The notes beneath the pieces were generated by a model. That model was given only the letters and a program-made list of their open reading frames with translations. It did no database searches and was not told where the DNA came from. From Miscanthus floridulus (lineage: Eukaryota; Streptophyta; Magnoliopsida; Poales; Poaceae), in NCBI RefSeq assembly GCF_019320115.1, contig NC_089588.1, positions 115,230,123-115,294,122 on the forward strand: a DNA stretch of 64,000 bases, in the 5' to 3' direction. Made by a program: the position numbers and the translations under genes. Positions 1-10,561 of the stretch are shown here, piece by piece. The number at the start of each line of letters is the position of its first letter. Position 1 is the stretch's first letter.

Positions 1-126
1 AGTCGGTTGCCGTGTTTGTTGGAAGACTCGTGATTGGATTGGATCGACAACTGAACCGGGACTGTTCATATATATACAGGGTATCTCCGTCATCATTATA
101 CAGCACTACTGGAATCTCGATTTTTT

Positions 127-400
127 CTGTGGGTGCGAAAACCCACGGAAAAATTCGAATACCGTCAGGAAAATATTTTTCTGACGGTGTACCGTCAGAA
201 AATAACCCACAGAAATAGAATGACAGAAAAATCAACTTTTTCTGTGGGTTCACCGTCAGAAACAATTTTTCTGTGGGTCTCACACGCACAGAAAAATTGT
301 GTTCGCCCAGATTAAAACTAATTTTTCCGCGCGTTAATCCACACAGAAAAAAAGAAATAAACGCACAGAAAAAAAGAATTAAACACACAAAAAAAATATT
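127..400. repeat. Left subterminal motif array of CACTA-1
   Basis: The short motif (T)TTTTCTGTG(G/T)GT and its reverse complement ACNCACAGAAAAA recur many times here, spaced by roughly 15-30 bp. The mirror array sits at 4020-4245. Two 60-70 aa ORFs that cross it are made of the motif and are not genes. In En/Spm such arrays bind the TnpA-like protein; that role is inferred here. Confidence 0.8.
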
Positions 401-2870
401 TTAAAACAGTAGCAACAACGTATTAAAATATATATTGTCCATACAGTAATGAAGTCTACAAGCACGGCTCATAACTAATGACTATCATCATATTTCATCA
501 TACATGAATAGTATTATTTAGCCATGCATCAACATGTTACATTCAGCAATCTCGATACATATAATCAGCATGAAAGTTGTTACATATCATTGTTGTTCAT
601 AACAATGGACTCAATGTTTCAATGTCATTATACAGTTACAAAACACAATGTTATTGAAACCATATAAACAAAGCACAGCTACTGATCAACATATCTACAA
701 TCTGTTCTCAAACTAAGAAATTCCCAAAGCCTCCTGCAAAAGACCATTTTTCATTAATTAGAGTAATCTTGTGAATAGGAAAAAATATTCAGTGGTAAAG
801 AGAAAAGTAATTTCAAATAGACATTGAACTGAATTAACCATAGCTCAAGATAGTGTTTAGGCACTAGTCCACAAATTTCAGTAAGTTTATGAACCCAACC
901 ACAAGCCAAGCTGTGAGCAAGGCAACAGGAGACAGCATGCATGCAAGGATTACACTATTATAAAGAAATAGATATGCTGGATCACTGTTTTTAAGGCGGT
1001 AAGTCGAGGCGCGCCGACCCACCAATTCGAGTCGACTAGGCGTTTAAGGCGCGTGGCGAGGCGACGCCATACACATGTCCTAACCAACAATGGAGCAGCA
1101 AAATCATACCTTGTTGATGTTGATTGTAGAGCTCTCCTCTTTCCAATTGCCCTTGTTACATGTAGCACACATGCCCCTTGCAAGTCAAAACATATTTGTT
1201 ATATGATGAATGTAACAGAAACAAGTTGTATAATACTATAATCCAATGAATTAGCTAAGTAAATATGGATCAAGTCTACCTTGTTAATGTGACCTCTCTT
1301 TTCTTCTCCCAGGCCACAAGCTACATGAATAATGAGGATTGCAGCAACATTAGAAACAACGAGGAATGTAGCAAACATATAAACAAGTTGTGTAAGCTAG
1401 GAATCAAATAACAGGAACATGGGTGAATAAAATGTGGCATAAGTAGCATCATAGTTAATATGGTCCACAACCAGCCAGCCACATTAGAATTTAGAAGTAA
1501 TCCACAACCACAAGGTAGTGAGCTACTAGTGGCATAATTAAAAGTAGTCCACATCCACACAGCATACATTTCCAAACCCTAGAAGCACAAAAACAACCCA
1601 ATTTAGCAATCACAGACATCCCATTGATAAAAGTACAAAAGCAATAGAATGACATAAGAATAATACAAAAGCAACAGAAAGGTTCTTATCCGATACAGAC
1701 AAGTGCAATAGAATGACATAAGAACAATTCCAGCTTATAAGATTATACTCGAAACCCATTTGGCACAGTGTAGCAACTCATAAGTATACAGACAAGTGCA
1801 TATATATTACACAGAAAACATGGACTCTTCTTACCATAGACACACATCTAATTAAATAGGATGTACATTTCATTCTCAAGAAATGAAAAGAGAGTTACAG
1901 TAGTTCACTACAAGAGTGATCAGTAGAGGAGAAGAAATGGCACAACAATGAACTCAAGTTGGGAACAATAGTTTGAACTAACAATAGAGGAGAAGAACAT
2001 TCTTCTAGAAGTTGAACCCATAATATTCTGTTGTTTCTACCGGTTACAAAGATGTTCAAAACTGCAACCTACTCAGCAGGAATCTCCAGCTCTTATTTGA
2101 ACAATCAAGTATGGCAAACCTTATAAGTGCATTGCTAGACCACATCATCGATTCAGATTTCAGAAACTCTGGTGTTGCATACATACTTATCTCATGGACA
2201 AGGTTAACTAACAGACCCAAGCCCCCGATACCCTACTGACAGACCCAAAGTTGGTCATGCACACATGTATAGGTGGCGACAGTGAAATTGTCACACAAGA
2301 AAGAGGAGCCAAACCTAATCCAATCTGAACAAACATTCAAGTCCTAACTCTTAGCATCAATCGGAGCACAAAAGCACAAGAACTACATATATTTCACCTG
2401 GAGCAAAAGAACTCGAGAAATGGCTCAGATTTACCCATTATCAGCATGACAATTGCAACTTAATTTCACCTGGAAATTAATTTAATTCTCTCTCTCTAAT
2501 GGGAATTGAACTGGCCACAGAACTGGTTGCTTGTACTGGTACAAGCCATCCTAGTTAAGCAGCAAACAGAACAAAATATCCCAAGTACCAGCTCATAAGG
2601 TGCTAAAGTACAGAAGTTCTCTAATGGAAACTTGATTCATCACAGCGAGTCAAGAGTAGTACAAAACAAAAAAAGTCACAAGGCATACAGATAGCTAGCA
2701 GCTTGGCATACATCTGATTAAAAGTTAATATCAATCTGCATAATTTGGTTTACAAGAGCAAGTGATTGCAACAATTCCAGAACAAAAATGTTTTGATTCA
2801 TGGGTATTGGGCAGTGTATTTCTTACTTCTTACCTAAGCATCTCCGGTTCAAATATATTCTACAAAGCTT
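401..2870. other. CACTA-1 interior, no gene recognised
   Basis: AT-rich sequence with no ORF that I can relate to a protein family. A short GC-rich island (about 990-1080, containing repeats of GAGGCG and GGCGCG) stands out against its surroundings and could be a captured fragment. Codon-like structure is not evident. Confidence 0.5.
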
Positions 2871-2997
2871 AGAGAATGCAAATAGATAGGACACCATCAG
2901 CTAAAGCAAGAGTAGCAAACAATATCCATAGTTCTAGTAAAGAAAATCAACAACTAGGAAATCGACAACCGTCCGTTCGTTGGAGTCAAGAACAGCT

Positions 2998-3850
2998 TCC
3001 CAGGATCCGGGAGAGGAGGGCCGCCGCCACCACCACGCCTCGCCGCCGGCCACCACCACCACCACCGCAGCCACCGGCCAGATCCGGGAGAGGGAGGGCC
3101 AGATCCGGCCGGGTGAAGATGGGGGAGGGGAGGGGCACCCGCCGGGGAAGAAGAAGGGAGAGGGGAGGGGGGCCGGCGGGGGAGAAGAAGGGGGAGGGGA
3201 GGGCCGCCGCCACCACCACGCCTCGCCGCCGGCCACCACCACCACCACCGCAGCCACAGGCCGGATCCGGGAGAGGGAGGGCCAGATCCGGCCGGGTGAA
3301 GATGGGGGAGGGGAGGGGCACCCACCAGGGAAGAAGAAGGGAGAGGGGAGGGGCGCCGGTGGGGGAGAAGAAGGGGGAGGGGAGGGCCACCGCCACCACC
3401 ACGCCCCGCCGCCGGCCACCATCACCACCACCGCAGCCACCGGCCGGATCCGAGAGAGGGAGGGCCAGATCCGGCCGAGTGAAGATGGGGGAGGGGAGGG
3501 GCACCCGCCGGGGAAGAAGAAGGGAGAGGGGAGGGGCGCTGGCGGGGGAGAAGAAGGGGGAGGGGAGGGCCGCCGCCACCACCACCACAGCCACCGGCCG
3601 GATCCGGGAGAGGGAGGGCCAGATCCGGCCGGGTGAAGATGGGGGAGGGGAGGGGCACCCGCCAGGGAAGAAGAAGGGAGAGGGGAGGGGCGCCGGCGAG
3701 GGAGAAGAAGGGGGAGGGGAGGGCCGCCGCCGCCACCACGCCCCGCCACCGGCCACCACCACCACCACCACCGCAACCACCGGCCGGATCTTGGAGAGGG
3801 AGGGCCGGATCCGGCCGGGTGAAGAAGGGGGAGGGGAGGAGCGGCCGCCC
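2998..3850. repeat. 183-bp GC-rich minisatellite, five copies, inside CACTA-1
   Basis: An anchor string starting agatccggcc recurs at 3101, 3284, 3467 and 3621, with a one-base variant at 3807. The spacings are 183, 183, 154 and 186 bp. Each unit combines (CCACCA)n, GGGGGAGGGGAGGG and GAAGAAG blocks, giving very strong purine/pyrimidine strand asymmetry. Because 183 is divisible by 3, several frames stay open on both strands for hundreds of codons (Gly/Arg/Glu-rich on one strand, Pro/Ser-rich on the other). I treat those ORFs as repeat artefacts. The shorter fourth unit lacks about 29 bp around the CGCCGCCGGCC block. Confidence 0.9.
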
Positions 3851-4019
3851 GTCGGTGAAGAAGAAGGGGGGGGGGTGCCTGCGGGGGAGGAGGGGCGCTG
3901 GGGCCGGGGCGCCCGCGGGGAAGAAGGGTGAGGAAGGGCGCTGGGGCCGGGAGGGGAGGGGCGCTGCGGAAGAGAAAAGGGCGGGGGTGCTCGGAGCGGC
4001 GCAGGGGCTGGTTTATCCG

Positions 4020-4245
4020 GTAGAATTTTCGTGTGCGTGTATGTATTTTTTCTGTGCGTTTTCAACGAACCGACAGAATAATGTCAATTTTTCTGTGTGT
4101 ATTGACACGCACAGAAAAATCACGTAATTTTTCTGTGGGTTTTTGAATATTTCTGTCGGGATTTTTGAAACGCACAGAAAAATGACGAATTTTTCTGTGT
4201 GTATAGAGAAACACACACAGAAAAATGCAACACCCACAAAAGTAT
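4020..4245. repeat. Right subterminal motif array of CACTA-1
   Basis: Repeated TTTTTCTGTG(T/G)GT motifs and inverse copies, matching the left array at 127-400 and adjoining the right terminal repeat. Confidence 0.8.
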
Positions 4246-4654
4246 TCGAGTTTCCAGTAGTGCAGGGCTGAGCCGGCAAAATCCGGGGCCCTGTTCCAAA
4301 CTCTAGAAACAGATCTACTTGCCTAGGAAACTAGAATTATATAATAATGTATATGTTATAATATATTATTCCTATATAGCAATGGATATATGAATAGTTT
4401 TTTCCCCGAAAGATCCGTTATCGGCTTTCAAGATACATGAATAGTTATAGTTTACATGAAGGACTTTATCTCGGTCACTACTCACTTGTTGGCTTTCAAT
4501 TTAGGGTAAAGTACACTTTACAACCCTCAACTTGCACCAAAGTTCGATTTTCAACCTTCAACTATGAAACCGGTCAAGAAACACCCTCCAACTATCAAAA
4601 TCAGACGAATTTGGTCCTCGGCCGGTTTCAAAAGCGGTTTTCTATTTTCGGGAG

Positions 4655-5020
4655 GCGCCGAAATTTTAAATTATTTTTTTGAGCATCTTAACGTTCTCAA
4701 ATGAAAAAACTCAAAACTACAAAGTTGCAGATCTCATTGAGCTCTACAATTTACATATAAAAATTATCTTCATCTGACATCGTATCGAAAGGTTTTCTAT
4801 TTTTTGAAATTTGAGTCTCATCACGCGACAAAATATGGTGCTGAAATTTTATATTATTTTTTCGAGCATCTTACTGTCCTCAAATGAAAAAATTAAAACT
4901 ATAAAGTTGTAGATCTCATCGAGGTCTACAATTTACATATAAAAATTATCTTCATCCGACATCGTATTGAAGGGTTTTCTATTTTTTGAAATTTGAGTCT
5001 CATCACGCGACAAAACTGTT
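4655..5020. repeat. Two-copy tandem duplication (183 bp) inside the hAT element
   Basis: The block starting gagcatctta at 4681 is repeated from 4864, exactly 183 bp later. It includes the phrase about 'caaatgaaaaa...tgtagatctcat...' that is common in grass transposons. The two copies differ at scattered bases. A related phrase occurs near 48300-48520 in an unrelated position. Confidence 0.85.
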
Positions 5021-5703
5021 CTATATATGCCCACAACTTATCAAATTCATGGCCTCACAAATTATCAAATTCATGGTCTCCATGGAAATTTTGTCCAACC
5101 AATGGAACATACTCCATTTTTAAACTCCACTGGAAAGTTCTATATATATTACTAGCCACGTAAATGTTGCAGGCAGCGTTTGAACTCAGATTCTCCGAAT
5201 AGCCAGTTAGCCAATCAATTTTTTAATTAACCAGTTAGCCAATCAATTATTTTAACCTGTTAGCCAATCAATTTTTTTATAGGAGCCAATCGATTTTAAC
5301 TCATCAACACACGGGAGAAATAGAACTGAATAGAGAAAAATCAATTAAAAATGGAGAGTTCGGAGTTGGAGATAAACCTCATCTTAGCAGGATGGCACTA
5401 GCACACCACGAAGGCAGCAGCAAGCCTTAACCCGCCGCTTGTCGGGCACTCCAGCGCCCAACCTTGGTGCGAACTGAGCGGCGCGGCACACCAGCGGCGG
5501 CGATCGATGGAGCCGACGGAGTCGTGATAGAAACGAGTAGACATTGCACGGACGGTGGATATATATATATATATTAGCGACTTGGGCTATATATAATTAG
5601 TGGGCATATAATGGTCTGAAGCGTTGGAAGTTAGGGGCCCCTAGAAATCTGAGGCCCTGTTTAGTCGCACCTCCTGCGCGGCACGCCCTTAGGCTCGGCC
5701 CTG
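5021..5703. other. Right part of the hAT element, no gene seen
   Basis: Contains a short AGCCAATCAATT repeat (about 5208-5290) and a GC-rich stretch (5390-5560), then the right terminal inverted repeat. I see no coding sequence. Confidence 0.5.
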
Positions 5704-5768
5704 TCATTATATAAATCCAATAAAAACAGGCGTGCTGATGGTTGGTGAGGGCGAGGCCGGAACATACA

Positions 5769-6033
5769 ATGGAAGCGAAACAAAGCAGCAAGCACGAGGA
5801 CGACGGCGTGTCGCTGCCGGAGGACACCATCTTGGAGGTGCTAGTCTGGCTGCCGGCGAACGTCCTGTGCCGGTTCCGGTGCGTCTCCAAGGCCTGACGC
5901 GCCCTCATCTCCATCCCGGCCTTCGTGGCCGCGCAGAGATCCCACGCCGGCCGTCTCATCGTTGGCGTGTTCGGATCGTGGCCGGACTACGAGCTGCAGG
6001 TGCTGGACATGCACGGCAACGTCCTGAGGGTGT
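5769..6033 (+). pseudogene. F-box protein copy 1, truncated pseudogene
   Basis: Reading from ATG 5769, the protein begins MEAKQSSKHEDDG and continues into an F-box (LPEDTILEVLVWLPANVLCRFRCVSKA). Codon 43 (5895-5897) is TGA, where copy 3 has TGG (Trp, in CKAWRALISDPAF). Past the stop the same frame continues with RALIS, FVAAQRSHA and LDMHGNVLRV, all matching copy 3, so this is a nonsense change and not a frame error. Homology stops at about 6033, where LINE-like sequence begins; the whole C-terminal associated domain is missing. F-box proteins are substrate receptors of SCF ubiquitin ligases and bind Skp1 through the F-box. This copy should make at most a 42-residue peptide. A hAT/CACTA insertion lies in its upstream region. 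Confidence 0.85.
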
Positions 6034-6035
6034 CT

Positions 6036-6280
6036 TGGAATTTTTAATGCGACTTAACAAACTTTCTATTGATCAAGAATCAACAAGATTACAATCTTTA
6101 TTCAGCAGATGAAGAACACAGGATGGGGCTGAATGCCACACTCACCCATCCTATTATCATGTGAGACCTGTTTAGCCAGTACATGAGCAACTTGATTACA
6201 AGAGCGATTAGCATACATCAAGCAACAAACAAGGAAAGATGCACGGCGGTCAATGGTGATTTAACTACTGTCTTGCAATT
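6036..6280 (-). mobile_element. LINE 3' fragment (RNase H-like C-terminus), antisense
   Basis: On the minus strand a frame reads RASFLV...ANRSCNQVAHVLAKQV and ends FFIC*. This resembles the C-terminal RNase H of plant LINE ORF2, whose last helix has the N..AH.LA pattern. It lies inside F-box copy 1, in reverse orientation. The 3' end abuts F-box sequence at about 6034 and has only a short A-run. The part toward the LINE 5' side continues after CACTA-2 at 10384 into the 61-bp tandem repeat. Stops in the frame show that it is dead. The assignment rests on one short motif. Confidence 0.5.
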
Positions 6281-6296
6281 CACTACTACAGAATCG

Positions 6297-6585
6297 ATTT
6301 TTAGGGGCGGCTCGTAACCATTTGTAGGGGCGGTTTGGCCAGCCGCCCCTACCGAACCGTCTCTACAAATCATGCATTTGTAGGAGCGGTTCCCAGGCCG
6401 CCCCTATAAATCGATTTATAGGGGTGGCTCGTATTACCAGCCGCCCCTACAAATCGATTTGTAGAGGCGGCTGGTAATACGAGCCACCCCTACAAATCGA
6501 TTTGTAGGGGCGGCTGTAGTACCAGCCGCCTCTACAAACAGGTATTTGTAGGGGCAGTTCAATCTAGAACCGCCCCTACAGTATG
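6297..6585. repeat. Left subterminal repeat array of CACTA-2
   Basis: Multiple TTTGTAGGGGCGGCT motifs and their inverses AGCCGCCCCTACAAA are arranged head-to-head, so adjacent pairs can form stems. The same motif fills 10105-10345 at the other end. Confidence 0.85.
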
Positions 6586-6627
6586 TTTTCCCGCAAAAAA
6601 AAATTCAAATTTACAATTCAAAATCGC

Positions 6628-6775
6628 GTTGCCGAACGTCCCGCGACCAACGTTCCGAACCGCGTTCGCGTTGTCGAACGCCCCGCGACCAACGTTCCGA
6701 ACCGCGTTCGCGTTGCCGAACGCCCCGCGACCAACGTTTCGAACAGCGTTCGTGTTGCCGAACGCTCCGCGACCG
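6628..6775. repeat. 42-bp tandem repeat, about 3.5 copies
   Basis: Units starting gttgccgaac occur at 6628, 6670, 6712 and 6754 (period 42). Each contains CGCGACCAACGTTCCGAACC. Because 42 is divisible by 3, short ORFs cross the array; I do not regard them as genes. It lies just inside the CACTA-2 left end. Confidence 0.9.
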
Positions 6776-6901
6776 CGACTACAAGCACAAGAGTATTCTA
6801 TAAACTACAATTACAAGTCCAATTCACAAGAATATATACAATCCATCATTAAATATACAAATTCCATACACATTTTTATCAACGTCCTAGAGCTAGCCTT
6901 T

Positions 6902-8400
6902 TAGTCTCACGAAGGTGTTGGTACTGAGGATTTGTACCTAACTCAAACTCTCGGTCATGGTAGGCGCCTCTGACGTGTACAATCTGGTCCAATATGAAGT
7001 TGCAAAGGTCGCCAACGAGCTCTAAGAGTTGGTCATCCTTGTATGGGTCTCTTTTCATTCCTTTCTCTTCTCTCCACTACAAGAGAATAAGTTTTGGTTT
7101 AGTATTTCATACAATATACAAAGTTTTTATACTACGGGTGAAGCGGTTTAAACTTACCCTTAAGGGGTGTCTCCTGTAAGCACCGGTGTTACTCATCATA
7201 GAACATATATAGTATCCACAATGTACACTTCCATGCCTCTGCTTGGGGCACTATGTGTTTTGCATATGAAAATGTTAAGTAATGCTTTTGACAGCCATGT
7301 AACGGAGTACTGAAGAAGTAAGTTACATTTACCACACATAGTGTTTTTATAGCCAGCTTTTCCTTCCTTGCTGGATCATGCCTTCGATGATGATTAGTGA
7401 CATAGAACCTAAATGTCCTATTCGAATTATTTTAGCAAATACAACTTGTCAATATGCAAAAGTGAACGTTACAAGTACATATAAAAACATATAAGCTAAT
7501 GAGGATTGTCCATATGTATACGTCTTGAGAATCGATATGAAGCCTTTGTATGTCACCGTGTCCCTATCTAATGAATCAAAGACCCATGCCATGCTCCTCC
7601 CGACATCGACGGCTATACAAATCTAGTGGTTGCTGCATGGATTTAATCATAGAACTTGATAAGCTCTTTTGCATTGAATAAAATATATCGAACAAAGCTT
7701 TAAGTATAGAGTTGAACTTACTCGAAGTTGTATGGTAGCCATATAGTAGAGTGTTGTTGGAGATTTTTGAAAGCCATGGCAATGTATGCTGCAGCCTTAA
7801 GGGACTCTTCCCTTAGTTTCGCCGTACGGATGCGCTCTTTCTCCCGAAGAGTCTTTGCAACAGCTAGCTCTTTGGCATCCAGTGTCCACCGTTTAGGGTA
7901 ATTAAAATTTGTTTGGGCTATAGCTTGAGGGTCTACATACCCGGCTTTCACACTTGGCATTTGTTTGACAATGTGCACTTGCATTCTACAAATCACGGCG
8001 TGGGTTAGTAACAACAAAATTCAAAGATTACATTCATATCATATCGGGAGGACAAGGACTTACAGGCACCACGTGCGAATTAGATTCATCTCCATTTCTC
8101 CCAGGTGAAAGCATGTGTGCATGTCATTGAAGTCAAAGACAATTTTCTCGGCTGGGCTTCCAAATATGTCGATGGGGAAGCATGCTTGTATGATATCTAT
8201 GCTCGTTGGGAGAACACGCAAGTACCAATCATGGACCCTTCTCATTCCAAGTGGTAGGCGCTGGATGTCCCGATTTGGTAGGAAGGGCTTGCCTCTTTCA
8301 TATGTTTTCGGGCAATCCTTTGACTATTCGATGGCATCAACATTTGGATACTGCTTTGTAATTTGGTAGAGTTTGCTAGTGACGGCCTCCTCAGAACACC
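6902..8400 (-). pseudogene. CACTA second gene remnant with Ulp1-like (C48) protease region
   Basis: Minus-strand exons read RRVHDWYLRV...DIFGS and then FHLGEMEMNLIRTWCL. This joins across a 78-bp GT-AG intron (7986-8063) to MQVHIVK...AGYVDP, and continues to TIWLPYNFE near 7720. Further downstream a segment with QAEAWKCTLWILYMF (about 7195-7250) sits where the family has its catalytic Cys (usually Q...CGYYV). A final piece, LLELVGDLCNFILDQIV...GAYHD (about 6960-7040), looks like the C-terminus. The order matches the Ulp1-domain protein commonly encoded beside TNP2 in grass CACTA elements. The CGYYV motif has decayed and the pieces are in different frames, so it should be inactive. The family assignment is from memory of motif order. 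Confidence 0.6.
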
Positions 8401-8427
8401 GTGATGGGACTTTTTTTAACTTGGTTC

Positions 8428-9348
8428 TCAGGCTTTCTTATTCCTCTTTTTCCCCGTGGAGGGTTTGTCTCCACCGTAAAGGTTATTGTTCTTGTACCGG
8501 CTGGCCCCACACCGGGGACATTTATCCAGTGACTTGAACGTTTTGCCACGAAAAAGTATACAGTGGTCGGGGCATGCATGGATTTTTTTAACCCCCATTG
8601 TCAATGGACTCATGACCTTCTTCGTTTGGTATGTGTTAGCGGGAACTGAGTTTGGTTGTGGCAGCACCCATGACAGAAGATGCAATAGAGCATTGAAATT
8701 ACAGTCTGACCAGCCATACTTAGCCTTCAGGATGAGCAGCTCAAGCACAAAACGTAGCAATGTCCAATGTGTCGGACAACCCTTTTCAACACCATACATA
8801 GTCTCCTTCGATGCTTTTGTTACCCTTTCCAAAATTTCTAGACCTTTCGGGCTATTTAGTAAAATCTCTGGTCCAAGGGCTCGAATCATATCCTCCAAAT
8901 CATCTTCATCCCTGACACGTGCTCCACCATCATTATTGGCACCACCTTCGTCGTTACTATCCCAACCACCAGCACCACCACCTTGTTCATTACCAAACTC
9001 GAAATCCATTCGTGCATCAAGCTCTACTAAATATTGGGACATGGATTCTATGGTTTCGTCGTCGTATTCCTCCTCATCCTCGTCGTTAACAATAACCGTT
9101 TCACCATGATGAATCCACACTGTGTAGTCCTCAAGAAATCCTCGCATAATCAAATGTGATCTGATGATAGTCACATCTGTCCATGCCATACGGTTCTTGC
9201 AATCTTTACAGGAGCAAATAATTGTATCCTTATTCTCTTTCAATGTCGTTGCATGCTTCTTTGCGGCTTCAATAAATTTATCCACCTCTTCACGGAAACC
9301 TGCCTTGAACCATAACGAACCATACATCCAAGAGTTCCTGTACTCCAT
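8428..9348 (-). pseudogene. TNP2-like transposase, N-terminal fragment
   Basis: An open frame of 306 codons begins MEYRNSWMY. It contains a transposase-associated domain with zinc-ligand-like spacing (CSCKDCKN, then IRSHLIMRGF and YTVWIHHGE), an acidic/Gly-rich linker, and KIHACPDHCILFRG...CPRCGASRYK. These are hallmarks of the N-terminal third of plant TNP2 proteins, which are normally well over 700 residues and continue into the catalytic Transposase_21 domain. Here the frame ends at 8428 and is followed within 30 bp by the second gene, so the catalytic core is deleted. The frame itself is undamaged. Expression as a truncated protein cannot be excluded, but it could not catalyse transposition. 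Confidence 0.85.
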
Positions 9349-10104
9349 CTTTTACAACAACAACAAAACAAACATTAAAGGACTACTTATTCAGATATAT
9401 ATAAAAATGAATCAAAGTAATAATTACTTGAGAATAATTGTATATACTTTAGATATATATGAATATAAAACTAATATAATTACATGAAGCATACAAACAC
9501 ACCATGGTAGAGGAAAATTAATTAATGGCCCATTTATCCATAAATAATTAAAATACATATTTATTGATTACAATAAACAATTTCAAAGACAACAATTAGC
9601 AACAATTATACTTTACCCAATATCTTTCATACAAACCCTAGTCCAATTTCATCAAAAATAAATTTACAAAAATGAAATTAATAAAAAAACCAAACCCTAG
9701 ATCTAGATCCACATGCACATGAAACATACATAAAACTAACTAATTGTTCACTAAAATCAAGAAACATGGACCAAAAAAGGGTATGATCTTGTTCCCCTCC
9801 CTAATTTACCCTAGTACATTTAAAACTTGAGTCTAATTTGCTTCATAAGTAGCTCAAGCACCATAGAAGAGAGAGAAAAACAAAACTCTAATTACTCACT
9901 AACCAACCATTAAAACTTCAAAAAAAGTGTGGAATAGCATTTTCTTACCTTCTAGAACCTCTCCCCCACAGAATTTGAGACCAAAACCTTCCCCCCTTAG
10001 TAGAGCAATTTTTGGGAGGTGCCTAAGGCCTCCCCACCTTTCTTTCACGGGTTGGAACGAGTGACCCGAGGAGGAAGAAGGTGCTGCAACTGTTTTATAT
10101 GTGG
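9349..10104. other. CACTA-2 5' region, no gene
   Basis: AT-rich sequence between the TNP2 start and the right subterminal array. It is likely the 5' leader/promoter side of the element on the minus strand. I see no coding sequence. Confidence 0.5.
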
Positions 10105-10345
10105 GTCATTTGTAGGGGCGGCTGGTGATTGAGCCCCCCCTAAAAATTAGAGCTATGTATACGGGGGCATTTGTAGGGGCGGCTCAATCACCAGCCGCCC
10201 CTACAAATATCAACTCCAACCCCATTTGTAGGGACGGCTCGTATCACCAGCCGCCCCTGCTGTTCCATTTATAGGGGCGGCTGGTGTCTTGGCACTCGAG
10301 CACGCCACTATAGGGGCGGCTCCATCACCAGCCGCCTCTACAAAA
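10105..10345. repeat. Right subterminal repeat array of CACTA-2
   Basis: GGGGCGGCTGGT and inverse copies, mirroring 6297-6585, just inside the right terminus at 10383. Confidence 0.85.
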
Positions 10346-10383
10346 AAATCGAACTGTTGCTAAAAATCGTTTTTTACGTAGTG

Positions 10384-10561
10384 ATTTCCAGTCCATGGAA
10401 ATTTAACTACCAAGGGCCAATGGTGATTTAACTACTGTCTTGCAATTTCCAGTCCATGGAAATTTAACTACCAAGGGCCAATGGTGATTTAACTACTGTC
10501 TTGCAATTTCCAGTCCATGGAAATTTAACTACCAAGGGTCAATGGTGATTTCTCACTGTTG
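10384..10561. repeat. 61-bp tandem repeat split by CACTA-2
   Basis: A 61-bp unit containing CCATGGAAATTTAACTACC and AATGGTGATTTAACTACTG recurs with exact 61-bp period (anchor ggg at 10414, 10475, 10536). A further partial unit lies at 6246-6280, on the far side of CACTA-2. The transposon therefore inserted within a pre-existing array of about four units, which itself lies in the LINE-like fragment. Confidence 0.9.

Larger units (their letters stand above)
104..4262. mobile_element. Non-autonomous CACTA (En/Spm-type) transposon, CACTA-1
   Basis: The left end begins CACTACTGGAA and the right end finishes TTCCAGTAGTG, a perfect 11-bp inverted repeat. The 3-bp duplication cag flanks both sides (101-103, 4263-4265). 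Both subterminal zones are packed with a TTTTTCTGTGNGT-type motif in both orientations, as expected for transposase-binding arrays of this superfamily. No TNP2 or TnpA-like protein is visible, so the element must have been moved in trans. The interior holds an AT-rich 2.4-kb stretch and a purine-rich tandem repeat. Long ORFs in that repeat are not credible genes. Confidence 0.93.
101..5703. mobile_element. Non-autonomous hAT element, interrupted by a CACTA insertion
   Basis: The right end (to 5703) reads, in reverse complement, CAGGGCCGAGCC. The left end reads CAGGGCTGAGCC, so the terminal inverted repeats match at 11 of 12 bases. The 8-bp direct repeat tcattata lies immediately outside both ends (93-100 and 5704-5711), which is the hAT target duplication length. 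The left tip is split: its first three bases (101-103) were duplicated as the target site of the CACTA element at 104-4262, so the body resumes at 4263. Without that insertion the element is about 1.44 kb. It has no transposase-like ORF. It sits about 60 bp upstream of the start codon of F-box copy 1, in what should be that gene's promoter. The hAT class is inferred from TSD length and the CAGGG tip. Confidence 0.85.
6281..10383 (-). mobile_element. CACTA-2, deletion derivative with TNP2 and Ulp1-like remnants
   Basis: The left tip is CACTACTACAGAATCG and the right tip ends CGTTTTTTACGTAGTG. The 3-bp target duplication att lies at 6278-6280 and 10384-10386. Subterminal zones (6297-6585 and 10105-10345) carry GGGGCGGCTGGT-type motifs in both orientations that could fold into hairpins. 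Coding remnants lie on the minus strand: a TNP2 N-terminus (8428-9348), followed by a second gene with a Ulp1-like protease tail (6902-8400). The transposase core is deleted, so the copy is non-autonomous. Confidence 0.92.

Noticed and set aside
2876..4127. Several 120-360 aa Pro/Arg/Gly-rich proteins on both strands
   Set aside because: They are frames through a 183-bp repeat with a period divisible by 3; composition and mutual overlap argue against genes.
6583..6904. Two overlapping ~90 aa repeat proteins
   Set aside because: They follow the 42-bp tandem repeat in two frames; no independent support.
10384..10561. Regular direct repeats resembling a CRISPR array
   Set aside because: Units are contiguous 61-bp tandem copies with no variable spacers, in a eukaryotic genome.
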